A DNA stretch of 64,000 nt from JAJFUV01 sp964384215 (GTDB lineage: Bacteria > Acidobacteriota > Terriglobia > Bryobacterales > Bryobacteraceae), in assembly GCA_964384215.1 (NCBI GenBank), contig CAYLLB010000016.1, positions 37,178 through 101,177 of the forward strand, given 5' to 3'. A program made the translations under genes and the position numbers. How positions within the stretch are numbered: the stretch's first letter is position 1; every line of letters begins with the position of its first letter. The notes under the pieces were generated by a model. The model saw nothing but the letters and a program-made list of their open reading frames with translations, did no database searches and was not told where the DNA came from. Shown piece after piece: positions 42,841 through 51,471 of the stretch.

Positions 42841-43788
42841 CTACTGCAACTTCAGGATCTTGATGCCGCCGTTGGTGGAGGACAGGTCGATGAGCGGGCC
42901 GCCGCTGCCCACGTTGCCGTCCAGCCGGTTCTTGCTCTGCGTGCCGCCCTTCAGCGTGACGTCGAAGTCGGTCGTGATGCGCGAATTAGAGGTGCTGGCG
43001 CGAAGGCGGGCGTTCAGGGAAGAGGGCAGTCGCACGGTGATGGAACCGTTGGTGGTCGAGGCGCGCACGTCGTTGTCTTTGAACGACTCCATGGTCAGCT
43101 CGATACTGCCGTTGGTGGTTGAGGCGCGGAGGATTTTCCCAGGGTCCGTTTGCGCAATTCTAGCGCGGATGCGCCCGTTGGAGGTGCTGGCGTCGAGCGA
43201 GCCGCGCAAGCCGTCCACGGTCACCGAACCGTTGGTAGTGCGCGCTTTGGCGGCGCCTTCGCTATCCGTAGCTTCAATGCTGCCGTTACTGGTCTGGACG
43301 TCTATTTCACCGTGAAGCTTGAAAATGCGAACGCTGCCGTTGGTGGTGTGCAGCCGCGCCGATCCTTCCACGCTTTCCGCTCGCAGGCTACCGTTGGTGG
43401 ACTCGATGTGGTCAAGGATTGTCTTGTGCGGAACCCGCAGGACGTACTTGGCGCCGAAGCCGCCGCGCCGCCCCGACGGGTGAAGCGTGCGGATGCGAAC
43501 CTCGGACGGCGAGGTGGCGATGTCCACCTTCACGTCCTTGAGCAGGCTTTCGGTGCTGGCGTACTTGGTGCCCGAGACGTCGACAGAGTCCTTTTCCCAA
43601 CCGATCACCTCGACGCTGCCGTTGGTGTTGTCGACGGAGATCCGCCCCCCGGGGGTCAAAGTGTAGGTGTAATGGAAATCTTCCTGGAACCGCTGCGAAC
43701 TGGCGAAACCGTCGAGCCCTTCGATGCCGCAACCAGCAAGTAACAGCAGTGTTGCCGGCAGGAAAGAGGTCAGGATTGAATTGCTCAT
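42841..43788 (-). CDS. DUF4097-type repeat lipoprotein
   Basis: A 315-aa predicted lipoprotein: lipobox LLAGC puts the acylated Cys near residue 20. The body is built from about ten repeats of a T/S-NGS core (TTNGSVRI, TSNGSIEA, TTNGSITV and similar), as in DUF4097 beta-helical proteins. The repeats are clear at DNA level too (many copies of CCGTTGGTGG on the plus strand). The start at 43788 has an AGGAGG stretch close by; ATGs at 43800 and 43815 are in frame upstream. Adhesion or surface display is suggested for the family, but no function is shown. Confidence 0.82.
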   Translation of the reverse strand: MSNSILTSFLPATLLLLAGCGIEGLDGFASSQRFQEDFHYTYTLTPGGRISVDNTNGSVEVIGWEKDSVDVSGTKYASTESLLKDVKVDIATSPSEVRIRTLHPSGRRGGFGAKYVLRVPHKTILDHIESTNGSLRAESVEGSARLHTTNGSVRIFKLHGEIDVQTSNGSIEATDSEGAAKARTTNGSVTVDGLRGSLDASTSNGRIRARIAQTDPGKILRASTTNGSIELTMESFKDNDVRASTTNGSITVRLPSSLNARLRASTSNSRITTDFDVTLKGGTQSKNRLDGNVGSGGPLIDLSSTNGGIKILKLQ

Positions 43789-43831
43789 ACTCCTCCTCAT
43801 TTGGCTATTACGCACGGCTGGAGACAGAAGT

Positions 43832-45292
43832 TCAATGACAGATCAGAGAATCGTTCTGCTGCCGGTCAATGAGGCGAATCATGCTGATCGTGACGGTAAA
43901 CCGCCGCGTGTCGGGTGGGGCGGTCCAGGAGGGCGAGGCGTAAAGGTCGATCCGGTATTCTTCGGCGTCGGGCACATCGGCTTCGAGCACGAACAGACCG
44001 TGGCGCTCCAGTGTCCAGCGGCCCACGCGCCGTCCGTTGGCGGCCGCTTCCAGGCGTACAGGCTGGCCTTGCGCGAAAATCCCTTCCTGGGCGTGGCCGC
44101 GAATGCGAAGCCGCTGCGGACCCGCGGTCACCCGGACCAGGCGCGCTGCGGCGTGCTCATTGATCCAGCGGTACTTGTTGCCGTAAACGCCTTCCAACTC
44201 CTCCCATCCCTCCAACAACTGGGTTTCGTGGCCGGGTAGCGAGAAATCGATGATGTCGTCCCGCCTGCCCGGATAGAGTTCCTTGCGCTCCTCGGAGCGG
44301 ATCAGGTTGTACACTCCGCCTTCCTCGGCAGCCTCAAAACCGCAGTCGCAGCGCAGCGTGCCAGCCTCGTCGCGTTGGAGGGCGCCGGCGCAATCCGGGC
44401 ACTGCAAACAATCTTCCAGCCTGCCGGGTGCCGCGGCTTGCTGGGCGGGGCCGCCGGCTTTGCGGCAAAACGCGGCGAGTGTGCCTCCGAGCAAGCGCGC
44501 CGCGCGCCACTCGGAACGATAGGGATCGAGCATCACCGCCAGACGCTTCATGGAACGCTCACCCCACCCCGTGGCTCGCACGAAGATGTCGTAGCGTTGA
44601 TCGGCGAAGTGCTTGCGGATCAGGTCATGCCACTGCCGCGCGTTCATGCTGTGGTTCTGGCGGATCCCGAAGCTCTCTTCCTGCTCGGCGCCGACGACGT
44701 CCCGCACCAGGTAGCCCAGTAACCCCCAGTCGTAGAGCTTGCGCTCCCAGGGCTTCATGGTGTCGTAGTAGGGGCAACGATAGAGGCTCAGAGTCAACGC
44801 GCGCCGCAGCGGCTCTTCCGCGAGCACAAACACACCGCCGGGAGCCAGGACGCGCTTCACCTCCAGGAAGACGCTCTCGATGTCCATGAACTGGCTGAGT
44901 GTCTGGTAGGTCATCACGAACCGGAGGGAGTTGTCCCGGAACGGCAGATGCAGCGCATCGCCGGCCACGCGAATCGGCGCCCGCGGGAAATTCCAGATCC
45001 GCTGAAGCGCCGTGCCGTAGCGCAGGCTGTCGGCGGAAATGTCTAAAGCAAAACCATCGGCGCCGAACTCATTCGCCAGCAGATAGCTCGTATGGCCGGC
45101 ATTCGCGCCGATCTCCAGGAAAGGTGAGAACTCGCCGATGAAATCACGATACTTGCGGATCAACGCGCCGCGGCGGACGTTCTCGGCGGCGTAAACGGCG
45201 AGCGCGCGCTCCGGTTCGCCCAGGGAAGCGAAGTTGTGGAACTCCACTTCCGCCCGTTTCACTGCCAGCGATTGTGCTTCCTGGTTCTTCAT
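43832..45292 (-). CDS. SAM methyltransferase fused to zinc ribbon and C-terminal beta domain
   Basis: A 486-aa protein. The N-terminal class I SAM fold shows FLEIGANAGH (motif I, about 58-67), GDALHLPF, TYQTLSQFMD and VKRVLAPGG. A zinc-ribbon insert follows, with Cys295, Cys298 and Cys301 then Cys315 and Cys317, like the Trm112/DUF-type CxxC ribbon. The C-terminal ~120 residues form a beta-rich domain. The combination is not one I can name. The start overlaps the HAD gene stop (ATGA), so they are coupled. Likely substrates include a quinone, lipid, sugar or protein; the sequence does not say. Confidence 0.72.
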   Translation of the reverse strand: MKNQEAQSLAVKRAEVEFHNFASLGEPERALAVYAAENVRRGALIRKYRDFIGEFSPFLEIGANAGHTSYLLANEFGADGFALDISADSLRYGTALQRIWNFPRAPIRVAGDALHLPFRDNSLRFVMTYQTLSQFMDIESVFLEVKRVLAPGGVFVLAEEPLRRALTLSLYRCPYYDTMKPWERKLYDWGLLGYLVRDVVGAEQEESFGIRQNHSMNARQWHDLIRKHFADQRYDIFVRATGWGERSMKRLAVMLDPYRSEWRAARLLGGTLAAFCRKAGGPAQQAAAPGRLEDCLQCPDCAGALQRDEAGTLRCDCGFEAAEEGGVYNLIRSEERKELYPGRRDDIIDFSLPGHETQLLEGWEELEGVYGNKYRWINEHAAARLVRVTAGPQRLRIRGHAQEGIFAQGQPVRLEAAANGRRVGRWTLERHGLFVLEADVPDAEEYRIDLYASPSWTAPPDTRRFTVTISMIRLIDRQQNDSLICH

Positions 45293-45990
45293 GCGAGAAG
45301 CATGTCCACAGTCAAGGATCTCAAATCGTCGAGCAAAAGGTCAGGCCCATGTTCGGCGAGTTCCTGTTTGCTGGTCAAGCCGGTGGCCACCGCCATCGAG
45401 CGGATGCCGTTGGCAAAGGCGGCCTTCACGTCGTTGGGATGGTCGCCGATGAGGGTCACCTTGGCTTTCGGGCCGATCCAGCCCTGGCGCCGGGCTTCGC
45501 GGATGGCCATCCTCGTCAAGCCGGCGCGATCCGGTGCCATCTCCGCGAAAGCGCCGAAACATAAGTACCGCCGCAGCCCCGCGCGCTCCATCTTGGTCCA
45601 GCCGATGCGCGTCAAGTTGCCGGTAACCAGCGCCGCTGGGATGTGCCTGCGGAACAGGCGCCAGAGCAAGCCTCGCGCGCCGGGACACACGCGCCGGCGA
45701 AGGTCCGGGCAGCGGCGGGCGTAAATGCGTTCGGCGGCCGCGCAGATATCCGGCATCGAACGGCGGATGAGCGCAGCCGAAGCGCCGGCGTCCTGCATCA
45801 TGATGCGCAAAATGTCCCGGTCCAGCATGCCCTGGACGGGAATGTGGTCGGTGGTCGCATCGATTCCGGTGACGCGGCGCACCGCTTCCACCAGGGCTTC
45901 GCGGTGATGGGCACCCGCGCGGCGGATCAGGGTTCCGTCGATATCAAATAAGACCAGCGCTGGCGCGGGTTGCCAATCGGCTTTCGGCAT
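45289..45990 (-). CDS. HAD-superfamily phosphatase
   Basis: A 233-aa phosphoglycolate-phosphatase-like HAD enzyme. Nucleophile Asp16 and general acid Asp18 lie in LFDIDGTL. The helical cap spans about 30-105 (EALVEAVRRVTG, MLDRDILRIMM). ALVTGNLTRIG holds the Thr, and VTLIGDHPNDVKAA holds the metal-binding aspartates near the end. The substrate is a small phosphorylated metabolite, unknown. It leads the pair with the SAM methyltransferase. Its start region carries AAAGGGAAG just before the ATG. Confidence 0.85.
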   Translation of the reverse strand: MPKADWQPAPALVLFDIDGTLIRRAGAHHREALVEAVRRVTGIDATTDHIPVQGMLDRDILRIMMQDAGASAALIRRSMPDICAAAERIYARRCPDLRRRVCPGARGLLWRLFRRHIPAALVTGNLTRIGWTKMERAGLRRYLCFGAFAEMAPDRAGLTRMAIREARRQGWIGPKAKVTLIGDHPNDVKAAFANGIRSMAVATGLTSKQELAEHGPDLLLDDLRSLTVDMLLA

Positions 45991-46055
45991 CTTCCCTTTA
46001 CTATAGCGGGCTCATCGGTTCCCATAGCTGCCAGCGCCGAGTAGAATGGAGATTA

Positions 46056-46559
46056 GTGCAAGTTATCCAGGCAGGCGAACACAAACTGATCTCGCTGGAG
46101 CTCGATCCGGATTTTGTATCCAACATCGCCAAGCAGGCGTCGTTCGAATGCACGATCGAGGATGAGCGGCGCGTCCTCACTATCGATTTGACGGCCACTG
46201 GGCGGGAAGGCCCCTTACTTCTGTTCGATGCCGCGGATGCCGGAAACCTGGGCTGGTTTTCGCGCTGCCAGTTTTACGTCGACGGGGTTACCGGCATGGT
46301 ATTGCAGACGCCCATGCGGCTGGCCAACCGGCGCGATCGGGCCGGCTACATCCAATCGAACTCCGTGCGCGTGCAACTTCTGAAGGAATTGCCGATCGGT
46401 TTCCGCATGCCCGGACGTCAACCCGTGACCGAGCAGTTGGTTTACGCCGTCTTCTTCAACTTCCTGAACGCTCTGGTCGACACAGGCGTCGGAGTTTGCG
46501 GCGGGGATGTCGTGAAACCGCTGGCAGGCCGCACGGAAACCGTAGGATCGAAGAACTGA
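46056..46559 (+). CDS. hypothetical protein
   Basis: A 167-aa frame starting with GTG; GGAG at 46048-46051 sits 4 nt upstream, a plausible ribosome site. It has no signal peptide and no membrane helix. The N-terminal half has alternating hydrophobic strands (QAGEHKLISLELDPDF, ECTIEDERRVLTIDLT); the C-terminal half is less structured and hydrophobic (VYAVFFNFLNALVD). I recognise no family. It is isolated on the plus strand between two minus-strand genes and converges on the phosphohexomutase 11 bp away. It could be a real orphan gene or a chance frame; strand sense and ribosome site favour the former. Confidence 0.5.
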   Translation: MQVIQAGEHKLISLELDPDFVSNIAKQASFECTIEDERRVLTIDLTATGREGPLLLFDAADAGNLGWFSRCQFYVDGVTGMVLQTPMRLANRRDRAGYIQSNSVRVQLLKELPIGFRMPGRQPVTEQLVYAVFFNFLNALVDTGVGVCGGDVVKPLAGRTETVGSKN

Positions 46560-46570
46560 AACTGCGAAGT

Positions 46571-47932
46571 TCAGACTCCAGCGGCAGCCTTGGCCTGGGC
46601 CACTACGTCTTCCACTTCCTTGCGATAGGCGGCAAGCAGTTCTTCGTTCGGTGCCTCGAAGCGTAGGACCAGGATAGGCTGCGTATTGGACGCTCGTACG
46701 AGCCCCCATCCTCCATCGAACAGGACGCGCGCGCCGTCAACGTCGAGTACCTTGCGGATCTTGCGGAAGTGATCCACCACGTACTGCACAACCTGGAACT
46801 TCTTCTCGTCCGGGCAATCCACCCGCAATTCCGGAGTGCAGACCATCTTTGGCAGCCCCGCAAGCTGGGCCGAGAGCGGCAGGCCGGAGGCGGCCACGAT
46901 TTCGATCAACCGGCAGGCGGCATAAAGCGCATCGTCGAAGCCGTAGTAGCGGTCCGCGAAGAACATGTGGCCGCTCATCTCGCCGGCCAGTTCGGCGTTC
47001 ACTTCCTTCATCTTCGCCTTGATCAGCGAGTGCCCGGTGCGGTACATGATGGCGTTGCCGCCCAGCCGGCGCAACTCGTCGTACATCACCTGGGAACATT
47101 TCACCTCGCCGATGAACGTGGCGCCGGGCTTCCGGGTCAGGATCTCGCGCGCGTAGATGGTCAGAAGCTGGTCGCCCCAGACGATTTCGCCTTGGTCGTC
47201 GATGGCGCCGATGCGGTCGGCGTCGCCATCGAAGGCGATCCCCAGGTCGGCTTTGTGCCGGGCGACGGTCTCTCTCAGTTGGACGAGGTTCTTGACGACA
47301 GTGGGGTCGGGATGGTGGTTCGGAAAGTTGCCGTCCATCTCATAGAACAGCTCCACGGCCCCGGGGCAGATCTTCTCAAGCAGCCGGTGCATGACCGGGC
47401 CCGCGGTTCCGTTGCCCGCATCCAACACTACCTTGACGCGCTTGGGCGGCTGGAATTGCGCCGCGATTTCATCCACGTACGGCGTGACCACATCGCAGGT
47501 GGAGAGAGCCCCCGCTCCGCTGTTGAGATCACCGCGCTCCATCAAGGCGCGGACCTTTTGAATTTCGGCGCCGAAAATCGTCGAACGTCCGCTGACCACC
47601 TTGAATCCGTTGTAGTCCGGCGGATTGTGGCTGCCGGTGATCATGACCGCGCCGTCCGCATTCAGATGAAAGGTCGAATAGTACAGCAGCGGCGTCGGCA
47701 CAACGCCGAGGTCGGTGACGTCGCAGCCGCTTTCCAGCAAGCCTTTACGGATGGCGTCTGCCAGGCGCGGCCCGCTCAGGCGGCAGTCGCGCCCTAGATT
47801 CACCTTCCGGCCCTTTTCGCGCTGGAGGTAGGTCCCGATGGCGCGTCCCAGCAGCTCAATGTCGGGACTGAGCAACTCCTGATCTGCGATCCCTCGGATA
47901 TCGTATTCGCGGAAAATCGTGGGCTTGAGCAT
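46571..47932 (-). CDS. phosphomannomutase/phosphoglucomutase
   Basis: An alpha-D-phosphohexomutase of 453 aa converting hexose 6-phosphates to 1-phosphates, for exopolysaccharide, LPS or glycogen precursors. Phosphoserine Ser101 lies in TGSHNPPDYNGF. The Mg loop DGDADR is at 235-240, GHSLIKAKMKE and SGHMFFADRYYG contact sugar, and RASNTQPILVLRFEA is the phosphate loop. The dual-specificity AlgC/ManB type fits best. It is a second phosphohexomutase besides glmM. It lies 9 bp downstream of mpg on the same strand. Confidence 0.93.
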   Translation of the reverse strand: MLKPTIFREYDIRGIADQELLSPDIELLGRAIGTYLQREKGRKVNLGRDCRLSGPRLADAIRKGLLESGCDVTDLGVVPTPLLYYSTFHLNADGAVMITGSHNPPDYNGFKVVSGRSTIFGAEIQKVRALMERGDLNSGAGALSTCDVVTPYVDEIAAQFQPPKRVKVVLDAGNGTAGPVMHRLLEKICPGAVELFYEMDGNFPNHHPDPTVVKNLVQLRETVARHKADLGIAFDGDADRIGAIDDQGEIVWGDQLLTIYAREILTRKPGATFIGEVKCSQVMYDELRRLGGNAIMYRTGHSLIKAKMKEVNAELAGEMSGHMFFADRYYGFDDALYAACRLIEIVAASGLPLSAQLAGLPKMVCTPELRVDCPDEKKFQVVQYVVDHFRKIRKVLDVDGARVLFDGGWGLVRASNTQPILVLRFEAPNEELLAAYRKEVEDVVAQAKAAAGV

Positions 47933-47941
47933 ACTGCCAAT

Positions 47942-48607
47942 TTAACGCAGGGCGCTCCACGGCCGCCCGTTGGCCACCTTTGAACAGCAAGGGTGGCCGC
48001 GTACGACGAATCGCAGCGGCCAGTCGGCGGCGTGGCGAATGCCGATGCGCGGTGTGACGTCGATTTCGATGGGAGGGGCGCCGCGCCATTCCCGTACCGT
48101 CAATTCGCCGGCCGTAAGGTCCGCCCGGTTCAGACGGCGCGTAATACCCAGCGCGATGGTGAGCTTGCCTGGGCCGGAAGCCAGGTCCTCGATGGAGCGG
48201 GCCTTGGGCCGGCGCTGGTGCATCAGTTCGATCCCGGTTAGCGGGTCCAGGGCGCGAATCAGGACGGCGCCGGGTGTGCCGTCAGCCTCGGTGACCGCAT
48301 TCACGCACTCGTACATGCCGTAGATGAAATACACATAGGCGTGGCCGGGGGGGCCGAACATGACACGATTGCGGCCTTTCGGCCCGCGGTATGCGTGGGA
48401 GGCTCTGTCGTTCAAGCCAAGGTACGCTTCGGCTTCGACGATCATGCCGGCCGTGCGGCCGTGGACCAGGATCTTGCCAAGCAGTTCCCGCGCCACCTGT
48501 TCCGTAGGGCGGCCGAAGAAGCCGCGCGGCAGGACGGAAGACTCCGCCTCCAGGCGCTCAAAGGATAAGCGGTCCATCCAATTCGTTGAAACCTTCTGCG
48601 TTTTCAT
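47942..48607 (-). CDS. mpg: 3-methyladenine DNA glycosylase (MPG family)
   Basis: A base-excision glycosylase of 221 aa that removes alkylated purines and hypoxanthine. The core has LLGKILVH, the catalytic Glu60 in VEAEAYLG, DRASHAYRG, then GPPGHAYVYFIYGMY and GPGKLTIALGI (substrate loop). The ATG at 48607 fits family starts; the open frame extends upstream without similarity. The 48577 ATG would also give a normal protein. It is divergent from thpR, with 25 bp between the starts, and co-directional with the phosphohexomutase gene. Confidence 0.94.
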   Translation of the reverse strand: MKTQKVSTNWMDRLSFERLEAESSVLPRGFFGRPTEQVARELLGKILVHGRTAGMIVEAEAYLGLNDRASHAYRGPKGRNRVMFGPPGHAYVYFIYGMYECVNAVTEADGTPGAVLIRALDPLTGIELMHQRRPKARSIEDLASGPGKLTIALGITRRLNRADLTAGELTVREWRGAPPIEIDVTPRIGIRHAADWPLRFVVRGHPCCSKVANGRPWSALR

Positions 48608-48632
48608 TCGACAATAGCAAAGTACCAAACTC

Positions 48633-49187
48633 ATGCGCCTGTTCACTGGTATCGAATTACCCGCTGAAATCAAGACACGGCTCACCAGGTTGCTCGACAC
48701 CTTGCGCCCGACGGCGCGGATCAAGTGGAGTCCGGTGGAGAACCTGCACATCACGACGAAGTTCATTGGGGAGTGGCCCGACGAGCGCGTCGATGAACTG
48801 GCCGCTGTCCTCAACGCACTCCCGCCGCGCCCGAAGCTCCACATTGCGGTGCGCAACCTCGGATGGTTTCCGAATCCAAGCCACCCGCGGGTATTCTGGG
48901 CAGGGGTGAACGCCGGCCCCGGTCTGGAGGAACTGGCGCGAGAGACGGAACGGAGCCTCGTGAGGTTAGGCGTTCCGGTGGAAGGCAGGCCTTTTTCGCC
49001 TCACCTGACGCTGGCGCGCATCAAGGACCCGGTTTCATTGACAGCGCTGCGAAACGCCGTCGATGCGATTGTCAATCCGGACTTCGGCCAGTTCATGGCC
49101 GGCGGCTTTTTTCTGTACCAGAGCATTTTGAAGCCGGGCGGTTCCGAATACCGCGCGATTGCCGAATTCCCATTAGAAAGACCATGA
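48633..49187 (+). CDS. thpR: RNA 2',3'-cyclic phosphodiesterase ThpR (LigT family)
   Basis: A 2H phosphoesterase of 184 aa acting on RNA ends. Both HxT motifs are visible: His39/Thr41 in LHITTKFIG and His124/Thr126 in SPHLTLARI. The fold is a tandem of two alpha/beta lobes. The MRLFTGIELP start is characteristic. Its stop overlaps the plsY ATG (ATGA), so it leads a lipid gene pair. Such linkage has no obvious functional reason. Confidence 0.93.
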   Translation: MRLFTGIELPAEIKTRLTRLLDTLRPTARIKWSPVENLHITTKFIGEWPDERVDELAAVLNALPPRPKLHIAVRNLGWFPNPSHPRVFWAGVNAGPGLEELARETERSLVRLGVPVEGRPFSPHLTLARIKDPVSLTALRNAVDAIVNPDFGQFMAGGFFLYQSILKPGGSEYRAIAEFPLERP

Positions 49188-49789
49188 TGCCTTCGTTCGT
49201 ACTTCTGATAGCATATCTGCTCGGCGCTATCCCGTTCGGTTACCTGCTGGTGAAATGGAAGACCGGCCAGGATGTGCGTTCGAGCGGTAGCGGGAATATC
49301 GGCGCCACCAATGTCCTGCGCACCACGGGCCGCGCCGCCGGCATCGTCACGCTGCTGCTGGACATTGCCAAGGGTTCTGCGGCGGTGTGGATCGCCGCGC
49401 TACTGACGGGCTCCTCGCCCTTGTGGATGAGCCTGGCGGCGCTGGCCGTCATGGCCGGCCACGCGTTTCCCGTCTTTCTGAACTTTCGTGGCGGCAAGGC
49501 GGTAGCGAGCTTCATAGGCGCATTTTTGTATCTCGCGCCGCTGCCGCTACTGGCCGTGCTGGGGGTGTTCGTCGTCGTTGTAGCCGCGACGCGCTACATT
49601 TCGCTAGGTTCGATTTTGGCCTGCGGCACGTTCCCGCTGGCGGTCTGGCTGATCTCTCATCCGCCCTCGGCCGTTGTGTGGGCCGCAGCCATAGCCGGAT
49701 TGTTCGTCATTGTGCGGCACCACGCGAATATCGCGCGGCTTGCGAAAGGCTGCGAGCATAAGTTTTCCTTCGGGAGCAAGAAATCTTGA
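49184..49789 (+). CDS. plsY: acyl-phosphate:glycerol-3-phosphate acyltransferase PlsY
   Basis: An inner-membrane acyltransferase (201 aa) that makes lysophosphatidic acid from acyl-phosphate and G3P. It has about five transmembrane helices. The family motifs are SGSGNIGATNVLRT (34-47), GHAFPVFLNFRGGKAVAS (G3P site) and a C-terminal VRHHANIARL. The long open frame starts upstream in thpR, but the ATG at 49184 is correct. The stop overlaps the gpsA start. Coupling to gpsA makes sense because GpsA supplies G3P. Confidence 0.96.
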   Translation: MMPSFVLLIAYLLGAIPFGYLLVKWKTGQDVRSSGSGNIGATNVLRTTGRAAGIVTLLLDIAKGSAAVWIAALLTGSSPLWMSLAALAVMAGHAFPVFLNFRGGKAVASFIGAFLYLAPLPLLAVLGVFVVVVAATRYISLGSILACGTFPLAVWLISHPPSAVVWAAAIAGLFVIVRHHANIARLAKGCEHKFSFGSKKS

Positions 49790-50799
49790 CCGTTCAACGT
49801 TACCAGGAACTCGCCGTTGTGGGAGCGGGTAGCTGGGGCACTGCCCTGGCGGTACTGCTGGCTCCGCGCTTCGAGCACGTGCGGCTGTGGGTGTATGAAG
49901 CCGACCTCGCCGGGCGGATGGCCGCCACGCGCGTGAACGACGTGTTTCTGCCCGATTCCACGCTGCCGGAAAACGTCCGGGTCTCGACCAGTTTTGAGGA
50001 AGTGCTTGCCGGCGCCCAGATCGTGCTGGGCGTGATGCCGTCGGCGCACGCGCGGCGCACTTACAAAGCCATGCTGCCGTTTCTCGATCCGGCCATGCTT
50101 TTTGTCAGCGCCACCAAGGGCATCGAGAACGGTACCCTGCTGCGGATGACGCAAGTGGTGGAGGAAGTGGCCGGCGCACGCTTTGCGCCGCGTGTTGGCG
50201 CGCTTTCCGGGCCCACCTTCGCCAAGGAGGTGGCGCGCGGGGAACCGGCGGCGGTGGCCATCGCCTCGACGGATCAGCGCCTAGCGAGCGACGTCCAGGC
50301 CGCATTCTCCGGCCCGAGTTTCCGCCTGTACACCAACAACGACATCGTTGGCGTAGAACTTGGCGCGGCGCTCAAGAACGTGATCGCCATCGGCGCCGGC
50401 ATTTGCCACGGCCTGGGCCTTGGGAATAACACGATGGCGGCGCTCATTACGCGTGGCCTGGCCGAGATCACGCGCCTGGCTGTGGCGATGGGAGGACGGC
50501 CGAAGACGCTGGCCGGTCTTGCCGGTCTGGGCGATCTGGTACTCACCTGCACGGGGGCGCTCAGCCGCAACCGGCAGCTCGGTACGGAGCTTGCCAAAGG
50601 GCGCAAGCTCGACGAGATTCTCGCCTCAATGCGCATGGTGGCCGAAGGTGTCGAGACCACGACGGCGGCCGTGGATCTGGCGCGCCTGCATGGCGTAGAA
50701 ATGCCGATCACCGAGCAGATGTACGCCATAATGAGACTGGGCCGGCCTCCGCGCGAGGCCATCCGGGAACTGATGGAACGCTCACTCAAAGGCGAGTAA
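49786..50799 (+). CDS. gpsA: glycerol-3-phosphate dehydrogenase (NAD(P)+)
   Basis: Reduces dihydroxyacetone phosphate to sn-glycerol-3-phosphate for phospholipids. The 337 aa carry the dinucleotide motif GAGSWGTA (13-20) near the N-terminus, SATKGIENGT, SGPTFAKEVA, catalytic Lys in GAALKNVIAIGAG, and the helical C-terminal domain. The start is a TTG overlapping the plsY stop by 4 bp; this is the only start compatible with the N-terminal fold. The sigma gene follows 27 bp later. Confidence 0.96.
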   Translation: MTVQRYQELAVVGAGSWGTALAVLLAPRFEHVRLWVYEADLAGRMAATRVNDVFLPDSTLPENVRVSTSFEEVLAGAQIVLGVMPSAHARRTYKAMLPFLDPAMLFVSATKGIENGTLLRMTQVVEEVAGARFAPRVGALSGPTFAKEVARGEPAAVAIASTDQRLASDVQAAFSGPSFRLYTNNDIVGVELGAALKNVIAIGAGICHGLGLGNNTMAALITRGLAEITRLAVAMGGRPKTLAGLAGLGDLVLTCTGALSRNRQLGTELAKGRKLDEILASMRMVAEGVETTTAAVDLARLHGVEMPITEQMYAIMRLGRPPREAIRELMERSLKGE

Positions 50800-50826
50800 G
50801 TCCTGGCCGGGTCTTGAGGTAGTTTC

Positions 50827-51459
50827 ATGGGCTGTGGTAAACCGGCTCCGCAACCTTTTCGCGCCTTCCGGGTTAAAGAAGATATGGCCGCGATTGCCGT
50901 GGAGCGGGACGCTGAGCTCATGCTCCGGGCCAAGGACGGCGACGAGGCGAGTTTCGATGCGCTATTGGCGCGACAGCGCGGGCCCGTCCTCCACTTCCTG
51001 TACCGCATGGTGGGCAACCAAGCTGTGGCCGAGGAACTCGCCCAGGAGGTTTTCCTGAGAGTCTACCGGGCCAGGACGGCTTATGAGCCTTCCGCGAAGT
51101 TCACTACCTGGCTGTTTCGCATCGCCACGCACGTCGCGCTGAATCACTTGCGGGACCGCAAGGGCGAACGAGGCATGGAAAGCCTGGACGTGGAAGCCTA
51201 TGAGGCGAAACCCCGCCAGGTGCCCGACCCGCGTCCTAACGTCGAGCAGGAGATGCTGCGCGAGGTCCGGCTCGACCGCGTCCGCGAAGCGATCCAGAAT
51301 TTGCCCGGCAGGCAGCGCGCCGCCGTGCTGATGCACAAGTACCAAGAGATGGGGTACGCGCAGATCGCCGCCGCTCTCGGTTGTTCGGAGCCGGCCGTGA
51401 AGTCGCTGCTGTTCCGCGCATACGAGTACTTGCGCGGGCGGCTGGCGGATTGTGTATAA
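50827..51459 (+). CDS. RNA polymerase sigma factor, ECF/sigma-70 type
   Basis: A 210-aa ECF-like sigma factor. Region 2 spans about 45-112 (LHFLYRMVGNQAVAEELAQEVFLRVYRA, split motif) with FTTWLFRIATHVALNHLR. Region 4 spans about 150-205 (LPGRQRAAVLMHKYQEMGYAQIA, then a helix-turn-helix with SEPAVKSLLFRA). GAGGT 6 nt before the ATG at 50827 supports that start; an internal ATG at 50884 is possible. The gene right after encodes a zinc-type anti-sigma factor, so its activity is probably held by it. Target promoters are not known. Confidence 0.93.
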   Translation: MGCGKPAPQPFRAFRVKEDMAAIAVERDAELMLRAKDGDEASFDALLARQRGPVLHFLYRMVGNQAVAEELAQEVFLRVYRARTAYEPSAKFTTWLFRIATHVALNHLRDRKGERGMESLDVEAYEAKPRQVPDPRPNVEQEMLREVRLDRVREAIQNLPGRQRAAVLMHKYQEMGYAQIAAALGCSEPAVKSLLFRAYEYLRGRLADCV

Positions 51460-51471
51460 GGAGAAACGAAA

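Noticed and set aside
42841..43400. Repeated CCGTTGGTGG blocks as a possible CRISPR or satellite array
   Set aside because: The spacing is irregular and in frame with the T/S-NGS protein repeats; they are coding repeats.
46769..47797. 342-aa plus-strand frame
   Set aside because: It is the shadow of the phosphohexomutase gene; no family resemblance.
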